Notes: a model not told the origin generated them from the letters alone. Positions 43,222 to 52,292 are shown, counted from the stretch's first letter. The stretch is 58,878 nt of DNA from Streptomyces pseudovenezuelae (GCF_029892565.1 NZ_JARXVH010000033.1:1-58878), one strand, 5' to 3'. Translations and numbers: made by a program.

Positions 43222-43515
43222 ATGAGCACCAACTCACCGCCGCAGACGGTCACCGTGACCATCGACGGCGCCCCCGGCCAGGCCTGGGCGGGCCAGTCCG
43301 TGACCGCCGTCCTGGTCGCGGCCGGCATCTGGCCGCTGCGCCGCAACCCCGTCAACGGCCAGCTGCGCGGCCCGTTCTGCGGAATGGGCGTCTGCCTGGA
43401 GTGCGAGGTGACCATCAACGGCCGCCCCGGCTCCCGCAGTTGCACCGCGCACGTCACCGACGGCATGGACATCCGCACCCATACCGAGCCCCTGCCGACG
43501 GCCGCGCATGGCTGA
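43222..43515 (+). CDS. [2Fe-2S] subunit of amino-acid/opine dehydrogenase (HcnA/OoxA-small type)
   Basis: 97 aa ferredoxin-like subunit: 'TVTVTIDGAPGQAWAGQSVT', then 'LRGPFCGMGVCLECEVTING' and 'GSRSC', giving the four cluster cysteines. It would pass electrons from the flavin subunits encoded next. ATG 43222 matches the family's usual start. A GTG at 43183, overlapping the ATPase stop, would add 13 residues. The next gene overlaps its 3' end by 8 bp. Confidence 0.85.
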   Translation: MSTNSPPQTVTVTIDGAPGQAWAGQSVTAVLVAAGIWPLRRNPVNGQLRGPFCGMGVCLECEVTINGRPGSRSCTAHVTDGMDIRTHTEPLPTAAHG

Positions 43516-44890
43516 CCTCATGACGGGGTCGGAGGCGGATGTCGCGGTGGTCGGCGGCGGTCCGGCGGGACTGCACGCGGCGCTGGTCCTGGCGCAGGGC
43601 GGGCTGAGCGTCGTACTGCTCGACGAGTCCGACACCCTGGGCGGTCAGTACTACAAGCGCCGGCCCGCGCAACTCACCGCCGCCTTCGGTGACTTCCGCC
43701 CGCGCGGCACCGAGCTGATCCGCCAGGTGCGGGAAGCCGAGGTCGTCGTACGCACCGGCACCCTGGTCTGGGGCGCCGAGGACGCGGGCCGCACCCTCTT
43801 CACCTCCGACGTCCGCACGGGCGCCCTCGGCCGCATCAACACCCGGGCCACACTCGCCGCCACAGGTGCGTACGAACGCTCCCTGCCCTTCCCTGGCTGG
43901 ACGCTGCCGGGCGTGGTCACCCCCGGTTTCGCCCTGCACCTGGCCACCATGGACCGGGTTCCCGTGGGCAACCGGGTCGTGCTGGCCGGGACCGGCCCGT
44001 TCCTGCTGCCGGTCGCCTGCGCGCTGCTGGAGGTGGGCGCCCGGATCGAGGCGCTGGTCGAGCTCAACCACCCGTACCGCCCCCGCGCTTCTGCGCTCGG
44101 TGGCACACTGCGGCAACCCGCCCGGCTCGCGGAGGCGGCCCGCTATCTGCTCACCCTCGCCCGGCACGGCGTGCGCGTCGAACAAGGCGCCCGCGTGCTC
44201 GCCGCGTACGGCGACACCCAGGTCACCGCGGTGGACATCGGCCACGAGGACGGCCGCGTACGGCGGTTGGAGACCGACGCGCTGTGCGTGGGATTCGGCT
44301 TCCGCCCCAGCACCGAACTCCCCCGGCTGCTGGGCTGCGACACCCAGGCGGACCCGACGGGCACGGAACAGCTCCCGGTCGTGGACGCGGACGGTACAAC
44401 CTCGGTCGACGGCTTGTACGTCGCCGGGGACTGTGCCGGTATCGCGGGGGTGCAGGCGGCGGGCGTACGAGGACAGCTCGCCGCCCATGCGATCCTGCGC
44501 CGCCTGGCCCCCGAACGCGCGCCCGCACCGGTGGCCGGTCTCCGCCGCCGGGCCCGCTCCCTGGACCGTTTCGCGGCACTGGCCGACCGCCTCTACCCCA
44601 TGCCGGCCACGGCCGACATCCCCGACGACACCCAGGTCTGCCGCTGCGAGGGCGTCAGCGCGGGTGAGATCCGGCAGGCCGCCGAGACCGGCTGGAACGA
44701 CCTGCACGGCACCAAGGCCGCCACCCGCGCCGGCATGGGCCCCTGCCAGGGACGCGAATGCGGCCACATCGTCGCTGCGTTGGCCGGGCGGGGCTCCGGG
44801 CCAAACCGGGCGGCGGAGTGCTTCGCGGCCCGGATGCCGATACGGCCGCTGCCCATGGCCGCGACGGTCGAAGGGCAGGAGGTCCCGTGA
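43508..44890 (+). CDS. FAD/NAD(P)-binding subunit of amino-acid/opine dehydrogenase, with BFD-like [2Fe-2S] domain
   Basis: 460 aa. The FAD fold is N-terminal ('VAVVGGGPAGLHAALVLAQG', 'LGGQYYKRRP'), with a second nucleotide fold ('RVVLAGTGPFLLPVACALLE') and 'DGLYVAGDCAGIAGVQAAGV'. The C-terminus carries a BFD-like cluster site 'DTQVCRCEGVSAGEIRQA' and 'GPCQGRECGH'. This is the alpha subunit in heterotrimeric D-hydroxyproline dehydrogenases, nopaline/octopine oxidases and hydrogen cyanide synthase (HcnB). It overlaps both neighbours. Confidence 0.9.
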   Translation: MADLMTGSEADVAVVGGGPAGLHAALVLAQGGLSVVLLDESDTLGGQYYKRRPAQLTAAFGDFRPRGTELIRQVREAEVVVRTGTLVWGAEDAGRTLFTSDVRTGALGRINTRATLAATGAYERSLPFPGWTLPGVVTPGFALHLATMDRVPVGNRVVLAGTGPFLLPVACALLEVGARIEALVELNHPYRPRASALGGTLRQPARLAEAARYLLTLARHGVRVEQGARVLAAYGDTQVTAVDIGHEDGRVRRLETDALCVGFGFRPSTELPRLLGCDTQADPTGTEQLPVVDADGTTSVDGLYVAGDCAGIAGVQAAGVRGQLAAHAILRRLAPERAPAPVAGLRRRARSLDRFAALADRLYPMPATADIPDDTQVCRCEGVSAGEIRQAAETGWNDLHGTKAATRAGMGPCQGRECGHIVAALAGRGSGPNRAAECFAARMPIRPLPMAATVEGQEVP

Positions 44891-46050
44891 CCCGGCCCGA
44901 CGTCATCGTCATCGGCGCCGGCGTCCTCGGTGCCAGTGCCGCCTTCCATCTCGCCGAACGCGGTTACCGGGTCGTGGTGTTGGAGCGCGGCGGGCCCAAC
45001 CGCGAGGGCTCCGGCACCACCGCGGGCAACCTCCACATCCAGGCCATCCACACCCGCCGCCCGGGCCAGGAGGTCCCGGTCGACAGCGCCCGCCTGCTGC
45101 CACTGCAACGACGGGCGTCGGACCACTGGGCGCAGATCGAGGAACGGCTCGGCGCCGACGTGGAGTTGCGGCGCGGCGGTGGCTTCATGGTCGCCGAAAC
45201 CGCCGTGCAGGAAGAGGAGTTGAGGGAGAAGCACGAGTGGGAGCGGCGGGCGGGCATCCCCACTGAGGTGGTCACCGGCGACGAGGCCCGTAAGCAGCTG
45301 CCGCTGCTCTCCGACCGTGTACGCGCCGCCAGTTGGTGCCCGCTCGACGGCTACGCCAACCCGCTCCTGATCACCCCCGCCTATCTGACCGCGGCCCGCC
45401 GCCTCGGCGCCGAACTGCACGCCTTCACCCCGGTGACCGGCATCCAGCGGGTCGGCGACGACTACAAGGTGCTCTCGGACGACCGCAGTTGGACCGCACC
45501 CGTCGTCGTCAACGCGGCCGGGCCGTGGATCACCGAGATCTCCGCGCTCGCAGGGGTGGGGATACAGATGTCTCCGGTCGCGATCCAGATGCACGTGACC
45601 GTGCGGGTCCCGCCGGTCATGCATCACTTGGTCCAGCACATCGGCGAGGGCATGTCGGTCAAGCAGGTCAGTGCGGGAAACCTCCTGATCGGCGGCGGCT
45701 GGCCCGCGGCGAAGCTCGACATGGAAGGCCGCAACACCGTCAGCGTGCCCAGCATGGCCGGCAACCTCGCCCAGGCCGGGCGCATCCTGCCGTTCCTCGG
45801 CGACCTGCGGCTGCTGCGCATGTGGGCCGGACCGCTGGCCGCGACCCCGGACGAGATGCCGGTGATCGGCGAAGTCCCCGGCCACCCCGGTTTCTTCGTC
45901 GCGGGCGGCACCTACGCCTTCACCCTCGCCCCGGTGTGGGGCGACACGCTGGCCCGCCAGATAGCCGGGGAGGTCGCGGCCGACCCGGTGGACGACCTCG
46001 GCCCCGGCCGCCTGCTGTACGACGACGCCACCACTCCCGTATCGCCCTGA
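44887..46050 (+). CDS. FAD-dependent DAO-family subunit of amino-acid/opine dehydrogenase
   Basis: 387 aa DAO fold from GTG 44887 (overlapping the previous stop). It shows 'VIVIGAGVLGASAAFHLAER', 'VVVLERGGPNREGSGTTAGN', 'VVVNAAGPWITEISALAGVG' and 'GFFVAGGTYAFTLAPVWG'. It is probably the catalytic beta subunit that oxidises a C-N bond of an imino acid, D-amino acid or opine, completing the three-subunit enzyme with the two genes upstream. Confidence 0.9.
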   Translation: MTRPDVIVIGAGVLGASAAFHLAERGYRVVVLERGGPNREGSGTTAGNLHIQAIHTRRPGQEVPVDSARLLPLQRRASDHWAQIEERLGADVELRRGGGFMVAETAVQEEELREKHEWERRAGIPTEVVTGDEARKQLPLLSDRVRAASWCPLDGYANPLLITPAYLTAARRLGAELHAFTPVTGIQRVGDDYKVLSDDRSWTAPVVVNAAGPWITEISALAGVGIQMSPVAIQMHVTVRVPPVMHHLVQHIGEGMSVKQVSAGNLLIGGGWPAAKLDMEGRNTVSVPSMAGNLAQAGRILPFLGDLRLLRMWAGPLAATPDEMPVIGEVPGHPGFFVAGGTYAFTLAPVWGDTLARQIAGEVAADPVDDLGPGRLLYDDATTPVSP

Positions 46051-46063
46051 AAGGCACTCCCCC

Positions 46064-46444
46064 ATGACCTTGAAGATGTTCGTCAACGGCCAGGCGATGT
46101 CCGGAGGCACCCTCAACCACGCGCTGAGCGAGGCCCGCCTGCTCGGCCCCGCCCGCACGGCAGCCACGTACCGCTTCTTCTCCGTACGCGACGAGTTCCC
46201 CGGTCTGCACCCGGTCACGGAGGGCGGCGCGGCGATCAACGGCGAGGTGTACGAGGTCAGTTACGAGGTGCTGCGCGAGCAACTGCTCCCCGAGGAGCCC
46301 GAAGAACTCGAACTGGGTGTGATCGCCCTGGCGGACGGTTCGGGCTCCTTCTCGATGCGCATGCGCGCCTCCGCGCTAGCGGCCCCCGGCGTCGTCGACA
46401 TCACCGCCCACGGCGGCTGGCACGCCTACCTCGCCTCTCTCTGA
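46064..46444 (+). CDS. Stand-alone allophanate-hydrolase-related domain protein
   Basis: 126 aa: 'LKMFVNGQAMSGGTLNHALS', 'AATYRFFSVRDEFPGLHPVT', 'AINGEVYEVSYEVLREQLLP' and 'DITAHGGWHAYLASL'. This resembles the C-terminal gamma-glutamylcyclotransferase-like domain of AtzF allophanate hydrolases, here as a separate protein. Its own activity is unknown; in AtzF the domain follows the amidase part. Its position before a cyclic-amidase gene suggests a link to ureido or amide intermediates. Confidence 0.78.
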   Translation: MTLKMFVNGQAMSGGTLNHALSEARLLGPARTAATYRFFSVRDEFPGLHPVTEGGAAINGEVYEVSYEVLREQLLPEEPEELELGVIALADGSGSFSMRMRASALAAPGVVDITAHGGWHAYLASL

Positions 46445-46470
46445 CACTTCGTCCTCGCTGGAGGTCTGCC

Positions 46471-47892
46471 ATGTCCCACCCCTCATCGATCGAACCCGTC
46501 GACCTCGTCGTCCGAGGCGGCACCGTGGTCAACGCAGACTGGCAGGGCGTCGCGGACGTCCTGGTGGGCGGCGGCAAGGTGCTCGGGGTGGTGGAGCCGG
46601 GCGCGTACCGCACCGTACAGGCCCCCGGCACCACCGAGTTGGACGCTTCCGGACGCCTCGTGCTGCCCGGCGGCGTGGACCCGCACTGCCATGTCGGCTT
46701 CACCTCGGGGGACTTCACCTCCCTCGACGACTACCGTCAGGCCACCACGGCGGCCGTCTTCGGGGGTACGACCACGATCGTGGACTTCGCCATCCCGCGC
46801 CCCGGCGAGAACCCGGCCGACGTCGCCGCGGCCCAGCGCGCCAAGGCGGCACAGGGGTTGTGCGACAGCGCGCTGCACGGGTGTGTGGTCGAGTGGGACG
46901 ACACCGTGCCGGAGCAGCTGCGGTCGCTGGCCTCCGACGGCATCGTCACGGTGAAGATGTTCACCACCTACCGCGGCGAGACCATGGCCGACGAGAAGAC
47001 CATCCTGAATGTGATGACGACACTGCGGGATCTGGGCGGCATGGTGGTCATCCACTGCGAGGCCGACCACATCATCGCGGACACGCAGGAGCGCGGTGAG
47101 GCCGCCGGGTCGATCAGCGCGTCCCATCACTCCGGTACGCGGCCGGAGTTGGCCGAGAACGCGTCGGTCGCCGAGATCCTCGCCATCGCCGAGTCGGTGT
47201 CGGCCCCGGTATACTTCGTTCACCAATCGACACCCGAGGCGGTCGACCTGGTGGCCCGCGCCCGCGGCCGGGGAGTGCGGGCGTTCACGGAGACGGTGGC
47301 CCACCACTTGGTTCTCGACGACACGGCGTACGCGGGCCCGCATCCCGAACGCTTCGTGTGCTGCCCGCCGTTGCGGGACGCCGGTACGGTCGCCGGGCTG
47401 CGTTCACGACTGCTCATGGGCCAGGTGGCGACGATCGGCAGCGACCACTGCTGCTACGACACGGCCCAGAAGGAGTCGGTGAGTCACGACGTACGGGCGA
47501 TGCCCAACGGTCTGCCGGGCGTGGAGACCCGTATGCCGGTGATCTTCAGCGAGTTGGTAGTCAAGGGCGGTCTTCCGACGGGCCGCTTCGTCGAGTTGAT
47601 GTGCGCCAACCCGGCCAGGCTCAACGGCCTCTACCCCCGCAAGGGAGTCATCGCGCCCGGCTCGGACGCGGACCTGGCGATCTGGGACCCCAAGGCCACC
47701 CGGACCGTCCGCAGTTCCGGCCTGCACATGGCCACGGACTACACGCCGTACGAGGGCATGTCCGTCACAGGCTGGCCGGAGACCGTCGTGGTGGGCGGCC
47801 GTCCCGTCATCGAGGCCGGCCTGCTGACGGACACCGAACCCCGGGGCCGCCATCTGCGCTCGGGCCCACTGAGCCGGTCCCTGGTCTGTTGA
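46471..47892 (+). CDS. Dihydropyrimidinase/D-hydantoinase-like amidohydrolase
   Basis: 473 aa. Metal ligands are 'LVLPGGVDPHCHV' (His-x-His), the Lys of 'IVTVKMFTTYRG' (carboxylated in the family), 'MVVIHCEADH', the His of 'VYFVHQSTPE', and Asp in 'VATIGSDHCCYDTAQKE'. It would open a cyclic amide such as a hydantoin or dihydropyrimidine in the cytoplasm. ATG 46471 has GGAGG. It is the last gene of the operon; 47893-48100 downstream is non-coding. Confidence 0.88.
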   Translation: MSHPSSIEPVDLVVRGGTVVNADWQGVADVLVGGGKVLGVVEPGAYRTVQAPGTTELDASGRLVLPGGVDPHCHVGFTSGDFTSLDDYRQATTAAVFGGTTTIVDFAIPRPGENPADVAAAQRAKAAQGLCDSALHGCVVEWDDTVPEQLRSLASDGIVTVKMFTTYRGETMADEKTILNVMTTLRDLGGMVVIHCEADHIIADTQERGEAAGSISASHHSGTRPELAENASVAEILAIAESVSAPVYFVHQSTPEAVDLVARARGRGVRAFTETVAHHLVLDDTAYAGPHPERFVCCPPLRDAGTVAGLRSRLLMGQVATIGSDHCCYDTAQKESVSHDVRAMPNGLPGVETRMPVIFSELVVKGGLPTGRFVELMCANPARLNGLYPRKGVIAPGSDADLAIWDPKATRTVRSSGLHMATDYTPYEGMSVTGWPETVVVGGRPVIEAGLLTDTEPRGRHLRSGPLSRSLVC

Positions 47893-48100
47893 CCCCGCGG
47901 CTTCGTACGGAGGAGCGCGGCCGGTTCCCGAGGCGATGAGGAGCATTGGCCGGCGCTCTGCCGCGTGGTCGGCGTGTGGCTGCAGGGGGTGGTCGGCGGT
48001 GGTCCTGGATCCGCGTCGGCGGTAGGAACTTCGGTGGTTTCGGGGCTTGTTCCTGATTGCGCAGGTGTTCGCGAAGGAGGAGCTGGAGCACCTGCGTGCG

Positions 48101-48838
48101 CTACCAGGGGATGACGCCGTCGTCCTCGAAGAACGAGCCGGTCGGGCCTCCGTCGGGCAGCGTGGCGAGCCGGATCGCTGTGGCCGCGCCCTGCTCAGGA
48201 GTGCGGGGTCCGTGGAAGCCGGTGAAGTCGGTCGCGACCAGGCCCGGGCACGCGGCGTTGATCAGGATGTCCGTATCGGCCAACTGCCGGGCGTACTGCA
48301 CGGTGACGGCGTTGAGGAACGACTTCGACGGCGAGTAGGCCGCCATGACGGGGCCGATCTCGATGTCCGGGTCCGCCTGCCGGGTCAGGGAGGCGACGGC
48401 GCTGGAGACGTTGACGATGCGGGGCGACGTCGAACGCCGCAGCAGCGGGAGCATCGCGTTGGTCACCCGGATGACACCGATGACGTTGGTCTCCACGACC
48501 GTGCGGACCAGGTCGAGGTCGAGGGTGGTCGGGTCCTGGACCCACCCCGGCCCCGTGTCTCCTGAGATGCCGGCGTTGTTGACCAGGACGTCCAGGCGCC
48601 CTGTCTGCCGTTCGATCAGTTCCGCGGCATCGGTGACGCTCCGGTCGCCCGTCACCTCCAGCGGCACCCCGAACGCGTCCACGCCGGCGGCACGCAGCCT
48701 CTCCACGGCGCTCTCGCGCCGGACCTCCTCGCGGGCTCCCACACCCACGCGGTACCCGAGGACACCCAGCCCGGCCGCGATCTCGTACCCGATTCCCTTG
48801 TTCGCGCCGGTCACCAGCGCGATCTTCGTTTCGCTCAT
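48101..48838 (-). CDS. Short-chain dehydrogenase/reductase (SDR)
   Basis: 245 aa. Cofactor motif 'IALVTGANKGIGYEIAAGLG', 'LDVLVNNAGISGDTGPGW', catalytic Ser in 'IVNVSSAVASLTRQ' and Tyr/Lys in 'MAAYSPSKSFLNAV', then 'INAACPGLVATDFTG'. It resembles carbonyl-reductase-like SDRs that reduce small carbonyls. ATG 48838 fits the family start. It is divergent from a LysR gene with a LysR-box palindrome in between. Confidence 0.88.
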   Translation of the reverse strand: MSETKIALVTGANKGIGYEIAAGLGVLGYRVGVGAREEVRRESAVERLRAAGVDAFGVPLEVTGDRSVTDAAELIERQTGRLDVLVNNAGISGDTGPGWVQDPTTLDLDLVRTVVETNVIGVIRVTNAMLPLLRRSTSPRIVNVSSAVASLTRQADPDIEIGPVMAAYSPSKSFLNAVTVQYARQLADTDILINAACPGLVATDFTGFHGPRTPEQGAATAIRLATLPDGGPTGSFFEDDGVIPW

Positions 48839-48896
48839 GCTGTTGATGGTCACTCGCGGACGAGCGGTGCGGCCAACACCGAACGGGTGCCCTGTC

Positions 48897-48911
48897 ATAC
48901 CTGGTGGGTAT
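48897..48911. promoter_or_regulatory. LysR box in the SDR/LysR intergenic region
   Basis: ATACC-TGGTG-GGTAT is a perfect interrupted palindrome with the T-N11-A pattern, 23 bp before the LysR start and 59 bp before the SDR start. Confidence 0.65.
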
Positions 48912-48934
48912 CACCCAGAAGCTACGCTGTGGCC

Positions 48935-49798
48935 ATGGATGCCCTGGAGACCCGCGAGCTGAGGTACTTCGTGGCTGTCGCCGAAGAACTGCACTTCGGC
49001 CGTGCCGCCGAGCGCCTCGGCATGGCCCAACCACCGCTGTCCCGGGCGATCCAGCAGCTCGAACGGCGCCTCGGCGTCTCCCTGTTGACCCGCAACCGGC
49101 GCGGCGTCTCCCTGACCGGCGCCGGAGAGGTGCTGCTGCACGAGGGCCGTGCGGCCCTCGACGCGAGCACCGCCGCCGCTCGCCGCACCCGTCGCGCCGG
49201 CGGCGCCGACCGTCCGGGCGGTCCCCGCGACCGCCTGGTGCTGGCGGTGAAGGCCGCCGCGTCCCACGAGCTGCTGCGAAAGCTCCTCGACGCCTACGCG
49301 GCCGAGCCCTGTGCCGCCGAGATCGAGGTGCTGCCGTGCGGCATGTGTGAGCAGCCGGAGCTGCTGCGCGACGGCCGTGCCGATGTGGCGCTCATGCACG
49401 CCCCGTACAACTCCCTCGCCGGGTTCGACAGCGAGGAACTGATGACCGAGGGACAGATCGCCGTCCTGCCCGCCGGGCACCCCCTCGCCACGCGCAAGAC
49501 GTTGTGCCTGGCCGATGTCGGCGACGTCCCCGATCTTCCGCTCGCCCGCTGGCCCCGCCACGGCACGTATCCACCCGGACCGGGCCCCGAGATCCACGAC
49601 CAGACGCAGCTGGCCCAGCTGATCGCCCTCGGGCGCACCATGGCCGTCTTCCCCGACTCCGCCCGCTCCTGGCTATGGGCCGGGCACACCGCCGTCCCTC
49701 TGACCGACGCACCCCCCGTCGTCACCCACATCGCCTGGCCCGCGCACAGCCGCTCCCTCGCCCTCGCCGGACTGATCCGCACGGCCGCGCGGCTGTAA
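48935..49798 (+). CDS. LysR-family transcriptional regulator
   Basis: 287 aa. N-terminal HTH 'LRYFVAVAEELHFGRAAERL', 'PPLSRAIQQLERRLGVSLL', then a linker and effector domain ('LVLAVKAAASHELLRKLLDA', 'GRADVALMHAPYNSLAGFDS'). It probably activates the divergent SDR gene through the box at 48897. Its last 126 bp are overlapped by the convergent TetR frame. Confidence 0.88.
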   Translation: MDALETRELRYFVAVAEELHFGRAAERLGMAQPPLSRAIQQLERRLGVSLLTRNRRGVSLTGAGEVLLHEGRAALDASTAAARRTRRAGGADRPGGPRDRLVLAVKAAASHELLRKLLDAYAAEPCAAEIEVLPCGMCEQPELLRDGRADVALMHAPYNSLAGFDSEELMTEGQIAVLPAGHPLATRKTLCLADVGDVPDLPLARWPRHGTYPPGPGPEIHDQTQLAQLIALGRTMAVFPDSARSWLWAGHTAVPLTDAPPVVTHIAWPAHSRSLALAGLIRTAARL

Positions 49799-50413
49799 CG
49801 CCCTCTTGCCTCGCATGCTCCCGCCCGGTTCCCGGGAGCGGTTGGGGGTTGAGCCGTCGCCGCTGGGCAGGTGCTCGATCGCGACGAGGAAGTCACGGAA
49901 GGCCCGGTCGGTGCGCCGGGTGTCGCCGGTGGCGTCGAGATCCATGAGCAGACCACGGATGACCGCGAGAACAAGGGTCGCGAGATCCGGTCGACCGATG
50001 CTGCGCAGACCGTCCTCGAGCGGTCCGAGCCAGTCGGTCGTCGCGGTGCGCCGGAAGTTGGGCCACAGCTGCTGCTCCGCACTCTCGCGCAGCTGACCGA
50101 ACATCCGCAGGTACGGCTGCCCGTCCGGGCCAGTGATGGAAGTCCAGGCCCGGTTCAGGGTTGCCGTGTACGGCTCGTCGGGTCGTACGCGCAAGAGGTC
50201 GCCGAACATGTCGAGCTGACGTTGTCGCGCGCGCCCCAGGATGGCCCGCAGCAGGGCGTCACGGGTACCGAAGTGGTAGATCAGCATGCGGGCTGAGGTC
50301 CCGGTGGCGGTGGCCAGCGGCTCCAGCCGGTCGGGGAGCCCGTACGCCAGGGCGTGATCGGCGCAGGCATCGAGCAACCCCACCTTGATGTGCGGTTGCG
50401 GTCGTCTCCCCAT
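49673..50413 (-). CDS. TetR-family regulator, 3' end overlapping a LysR gene
   Basis: 246 aa from ATG 50413. HTH 'LEPLATATGTSARMLIYHFG' and helices 'MFGQLRESAEQQLWPNFRRT', 'LATLVLAVIRGLLMDLDATG', 'FRDFLVAIEHLPSGDG'. Homologues end about there, near 49830, but no stop follows until 49673, inside the LysR gene. The last ~55 residues are low-complexity. Either the stop was lost or the overlap is real. It is divergent from an alpha/beta hydrolase with a palindrome between. Confidence 0.78.
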   Translation of the reverse strand: MGRRPQPHIKVGLLDACADHALAYGLPDRLEPLATATGTSARMLIYHFGTRDALLRAILGRARQRQLDMFGDLLRVRPDEPYTATLNRAWTSITGPDGQPYLRMFGQLRESAEQQLWPNFRRTATTDWLGPLEDGLRSIGRPDLATLVLAVIRGLLMDLDATGDTRRTDRAFRDFLVAIEHLPSGDGSTPNRSREPGGSMRGKRALQPRGRADQSGEGEGAAVRGPGDVGDDGGCVGQRDGGVPGP

Positions 50414-50428
50414 GGCCCGCACTTTTTC

Positions 50429-50446
50429 ACGTAACAGCTACTACGT
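50429..50446. promoter_or_regulatory. TetR operator candidate
   Basis: ACGTA-ACAGCTAC-TACGT, inverted repeat between the TetR and hydrolase starts. Confidence 0.55.
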
Positions 50447-50489
50447 CTATCGTCGGCGGGGGTAAGTCGAGGCAGACGTGGAGGCAGCG

Positions 50490-51191
50490 ATGAGGGTCGT
50501 GTTCGTGCATGGGGCGTGTGTGCGGGACGGGTCGTGGTGGTGGCACCGGACCGCCGAACTGCTGCGGGAGCGAGGAGTGTCGAGCGTGGCACCGGCGCTG
50601 CCGAGCTGCGGCGAGGCGGGCCTGCCCGTCGGCGTCGGCGTCGACGGTCCGGGGCTGCCCGAGGATGTGGCCGCGGTGCGGCAGGTGCTGCAGGGCAGCG
50701 ACGAGCCGACCATCGTGGTCGCCCACAGCTACGGTGGCATCATCACCGCGGAAGCCGCCGCGGGCATCGAGTCAGTGCGCCACCTACTGCTGGTCTCCAG
50801 CTACCTGCCCGAGGTCGGGCAGAGCCTGTCGGAGTTCGGGGACGGCGGCCCCGCCCCGTTCCTCGACGTCGACCCCGACGCCGGCACCTTCGGGGTCCGC
50901 CCCGAACTGCTCGTGGACACGTTCCTGCAGGACTGCGACTCCGAGGTCCAGGCACAGGCCGCGGACCACCTGGCCCGGCAGAACCTGCAGGTGACCGGGC
51001 AGCCGGTCGGGGCGGCCGCCTGGCAACAGGTGCCCTCGACGTACCTCGCCTGCACCCAGGACCGGGGCACCCCGATGCGTCTCCAGCACGAGTTCGCCCG
51101 CCGGGCCGGCAACATCGTCGAACTCGACGCCGGCCACCACCCGTTCCTGTCCCAGCCCACCGCGGTCCGGGACCTCCTGCTGAGCCTGTGA
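50490..51191 (+). CDS. Alpha/beta hydrolase
   Basis: 233 aa. The start 'MRVVFVHGACVRDGSWWWH' holds the oxyanion HG motif, the nucleophile Ser is in 'TIVVAHSYGGIITAEA', and the acid and His are near 'ACTQDRGTP' and 'ELDAGHHPFLSQP'. It resembles small esterases of the EstC/salicylate-esterase type. ATG 50490 has GGAGG 6 nt upstream, better than GTG 50478. It is probably repressed by the divergent TetR protein. Confidence 0.87.
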   Translation: MRVVFVHGACVRDGSWWWHRTAELLRERGVSSVAPALPSCGEAGLPVGVGVDGPGLPEDVAAVRQVLQGSDEPTIVVAHSYGGIITAEAAAGIESVRHLLLVSSYLPEVGQSLSEFGDGGPAPFLDVDPDAGTFGVRPELLVDTFLQDCDSEVQAQAADHLARQNLQVTGQPVGAAAWQQVPSTYLACTQDRGTPMRLQHEFARRAGNIVELDAGHHPFLSQPTAVRDLLLSL

Positions 51192-52155
51192 CGGCGGACT
51201 CGGAGCGGCCGGACATCACACCTGCAGTCGTCACGCCCCGGCCCTCAACCGAGGGACGACAGCCGAGTTCACCTGTCTGAATTGCCATGATTCGTGTCCG
51301 CCAAACTCCTTTGAGGCAACTCCGGTTACCCAGGCATTTGATGCATTGACGTCCAAACTCTCCTGCTGAGCGAGCCAGACGGACGTGTTCGGGTGGCTCC
51401 TCGGCAGCGGGAAGGCTGTTGTGGTCCCCACTGACGCGGGGAGGGGGCAGCCCTCCGCACCAGTGAACTCGCGCTGGATCGCACGGTCCTCCCCCTGTCT
51501 CGACGGGAAGTACGAATCGACATCACGTCCCGGTCCGGCAACAGCTTGCGGCCCGGACAACGGCTCGACGTCCTCGGTGACGCCCTGCCCCTTGGCGAGA
51601 CGCAGGCCGCATCGGCGTCGAGCAGGGCAGTGGGAGCCGCCAGGGAGTACTGACCCTGGCCATCCGTCTCAGGCCGTCGAAGATGTGTCGAGCGACTTCC
51701 CGTGCACCTACCTGGTCCGTGTACAGGAACTCCAGCAGCCCGTGGGCGAGCAGCTCCTCCGCGATCCGCTCGGCCCCGAACGGCCCGCGGTGCCTGTGCC
51801 GGTGCGCCAACGCGCCCGCCATCAGCGCCTCGCCGAAGGTGGCGGGGACATGGGCGGCGAAGCCCACATGGGCCAGGTAGGCAGGGGAGCCGCACAGCCA
51901 TGTTGTTCGTACGACAGAGACATGGTGCCCCCGTAAATCGTTCCCCTTCACGGTCCCCGTCCAGCGGCACCCGGCGTATGAGCATTCCGGCCCTGGACAC
52001 GAGCCGTGCGGCACTGGCGACCGCCAACTCCAGCGACACCAGCGGTACTTCCGCGTCCCTCCTGCGTACGAGAAACGCATCCCACCGTGCGAAGGCGGCA
52101 GCGGCCTTGTCCTTGTCCGGAGGGGACGCCGGCTGCGCCGGGACAGCCGTACAGC
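51192..52155. other. Degraded region without an intact gene
   Basis: About 960 bp. The minus strand shows an orderly stretch at about 51690-52080 ('FGEALMAGALAHRHRHRGPF', 'ERIAEELLAHGLLEFLYTDQ', 'REVARHIFDGLRRM') flanked by frame changes, so one small helical protein gene seems to have decayed here. I do not recognise its family. The rest (51192-51680) shows nothing convincing. Confidence 0.35.
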
Positions 52156-52258
52156 GGCGAAGGCCGCCGATGGCCAGCAGATAGCCCAGGCCCTCGGCTG
52201 CCGCGCCGATGATTCCTCGGACGACGGCCACGAGGACCAGTAGCAGGAAGAGCATCAC
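52156..52258 (-). pseudogene. Truncated small hydrophobic membrane protein
   Basis: From ATG 52258: 'MMLFLLLVLVAVVRGIIGAA' and 'AEGLGYLLAIG', matching the start of the ~50-residue hydrophobic proteins common in Streptomyces. The expected basic C-terminus is replaced after about 34 codons. It lies 35 bp downstream of the PRC-barrel remnant on the same strand. Confidence 0.4.
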
Positions 52259-52292
52259 GACTCGAACACTCCCTTGGGCCCGACTCGGTCGC

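Noticed and set aside
47893..48100. Short plus-strand frame reading 'VFAKEELEHLRALPG', recalling a transposase N-terminus
   Set aside because: Only about 15 residues, no start or continuation; CAGGTG/CACCTG symmetry there could be a hairpin instead.
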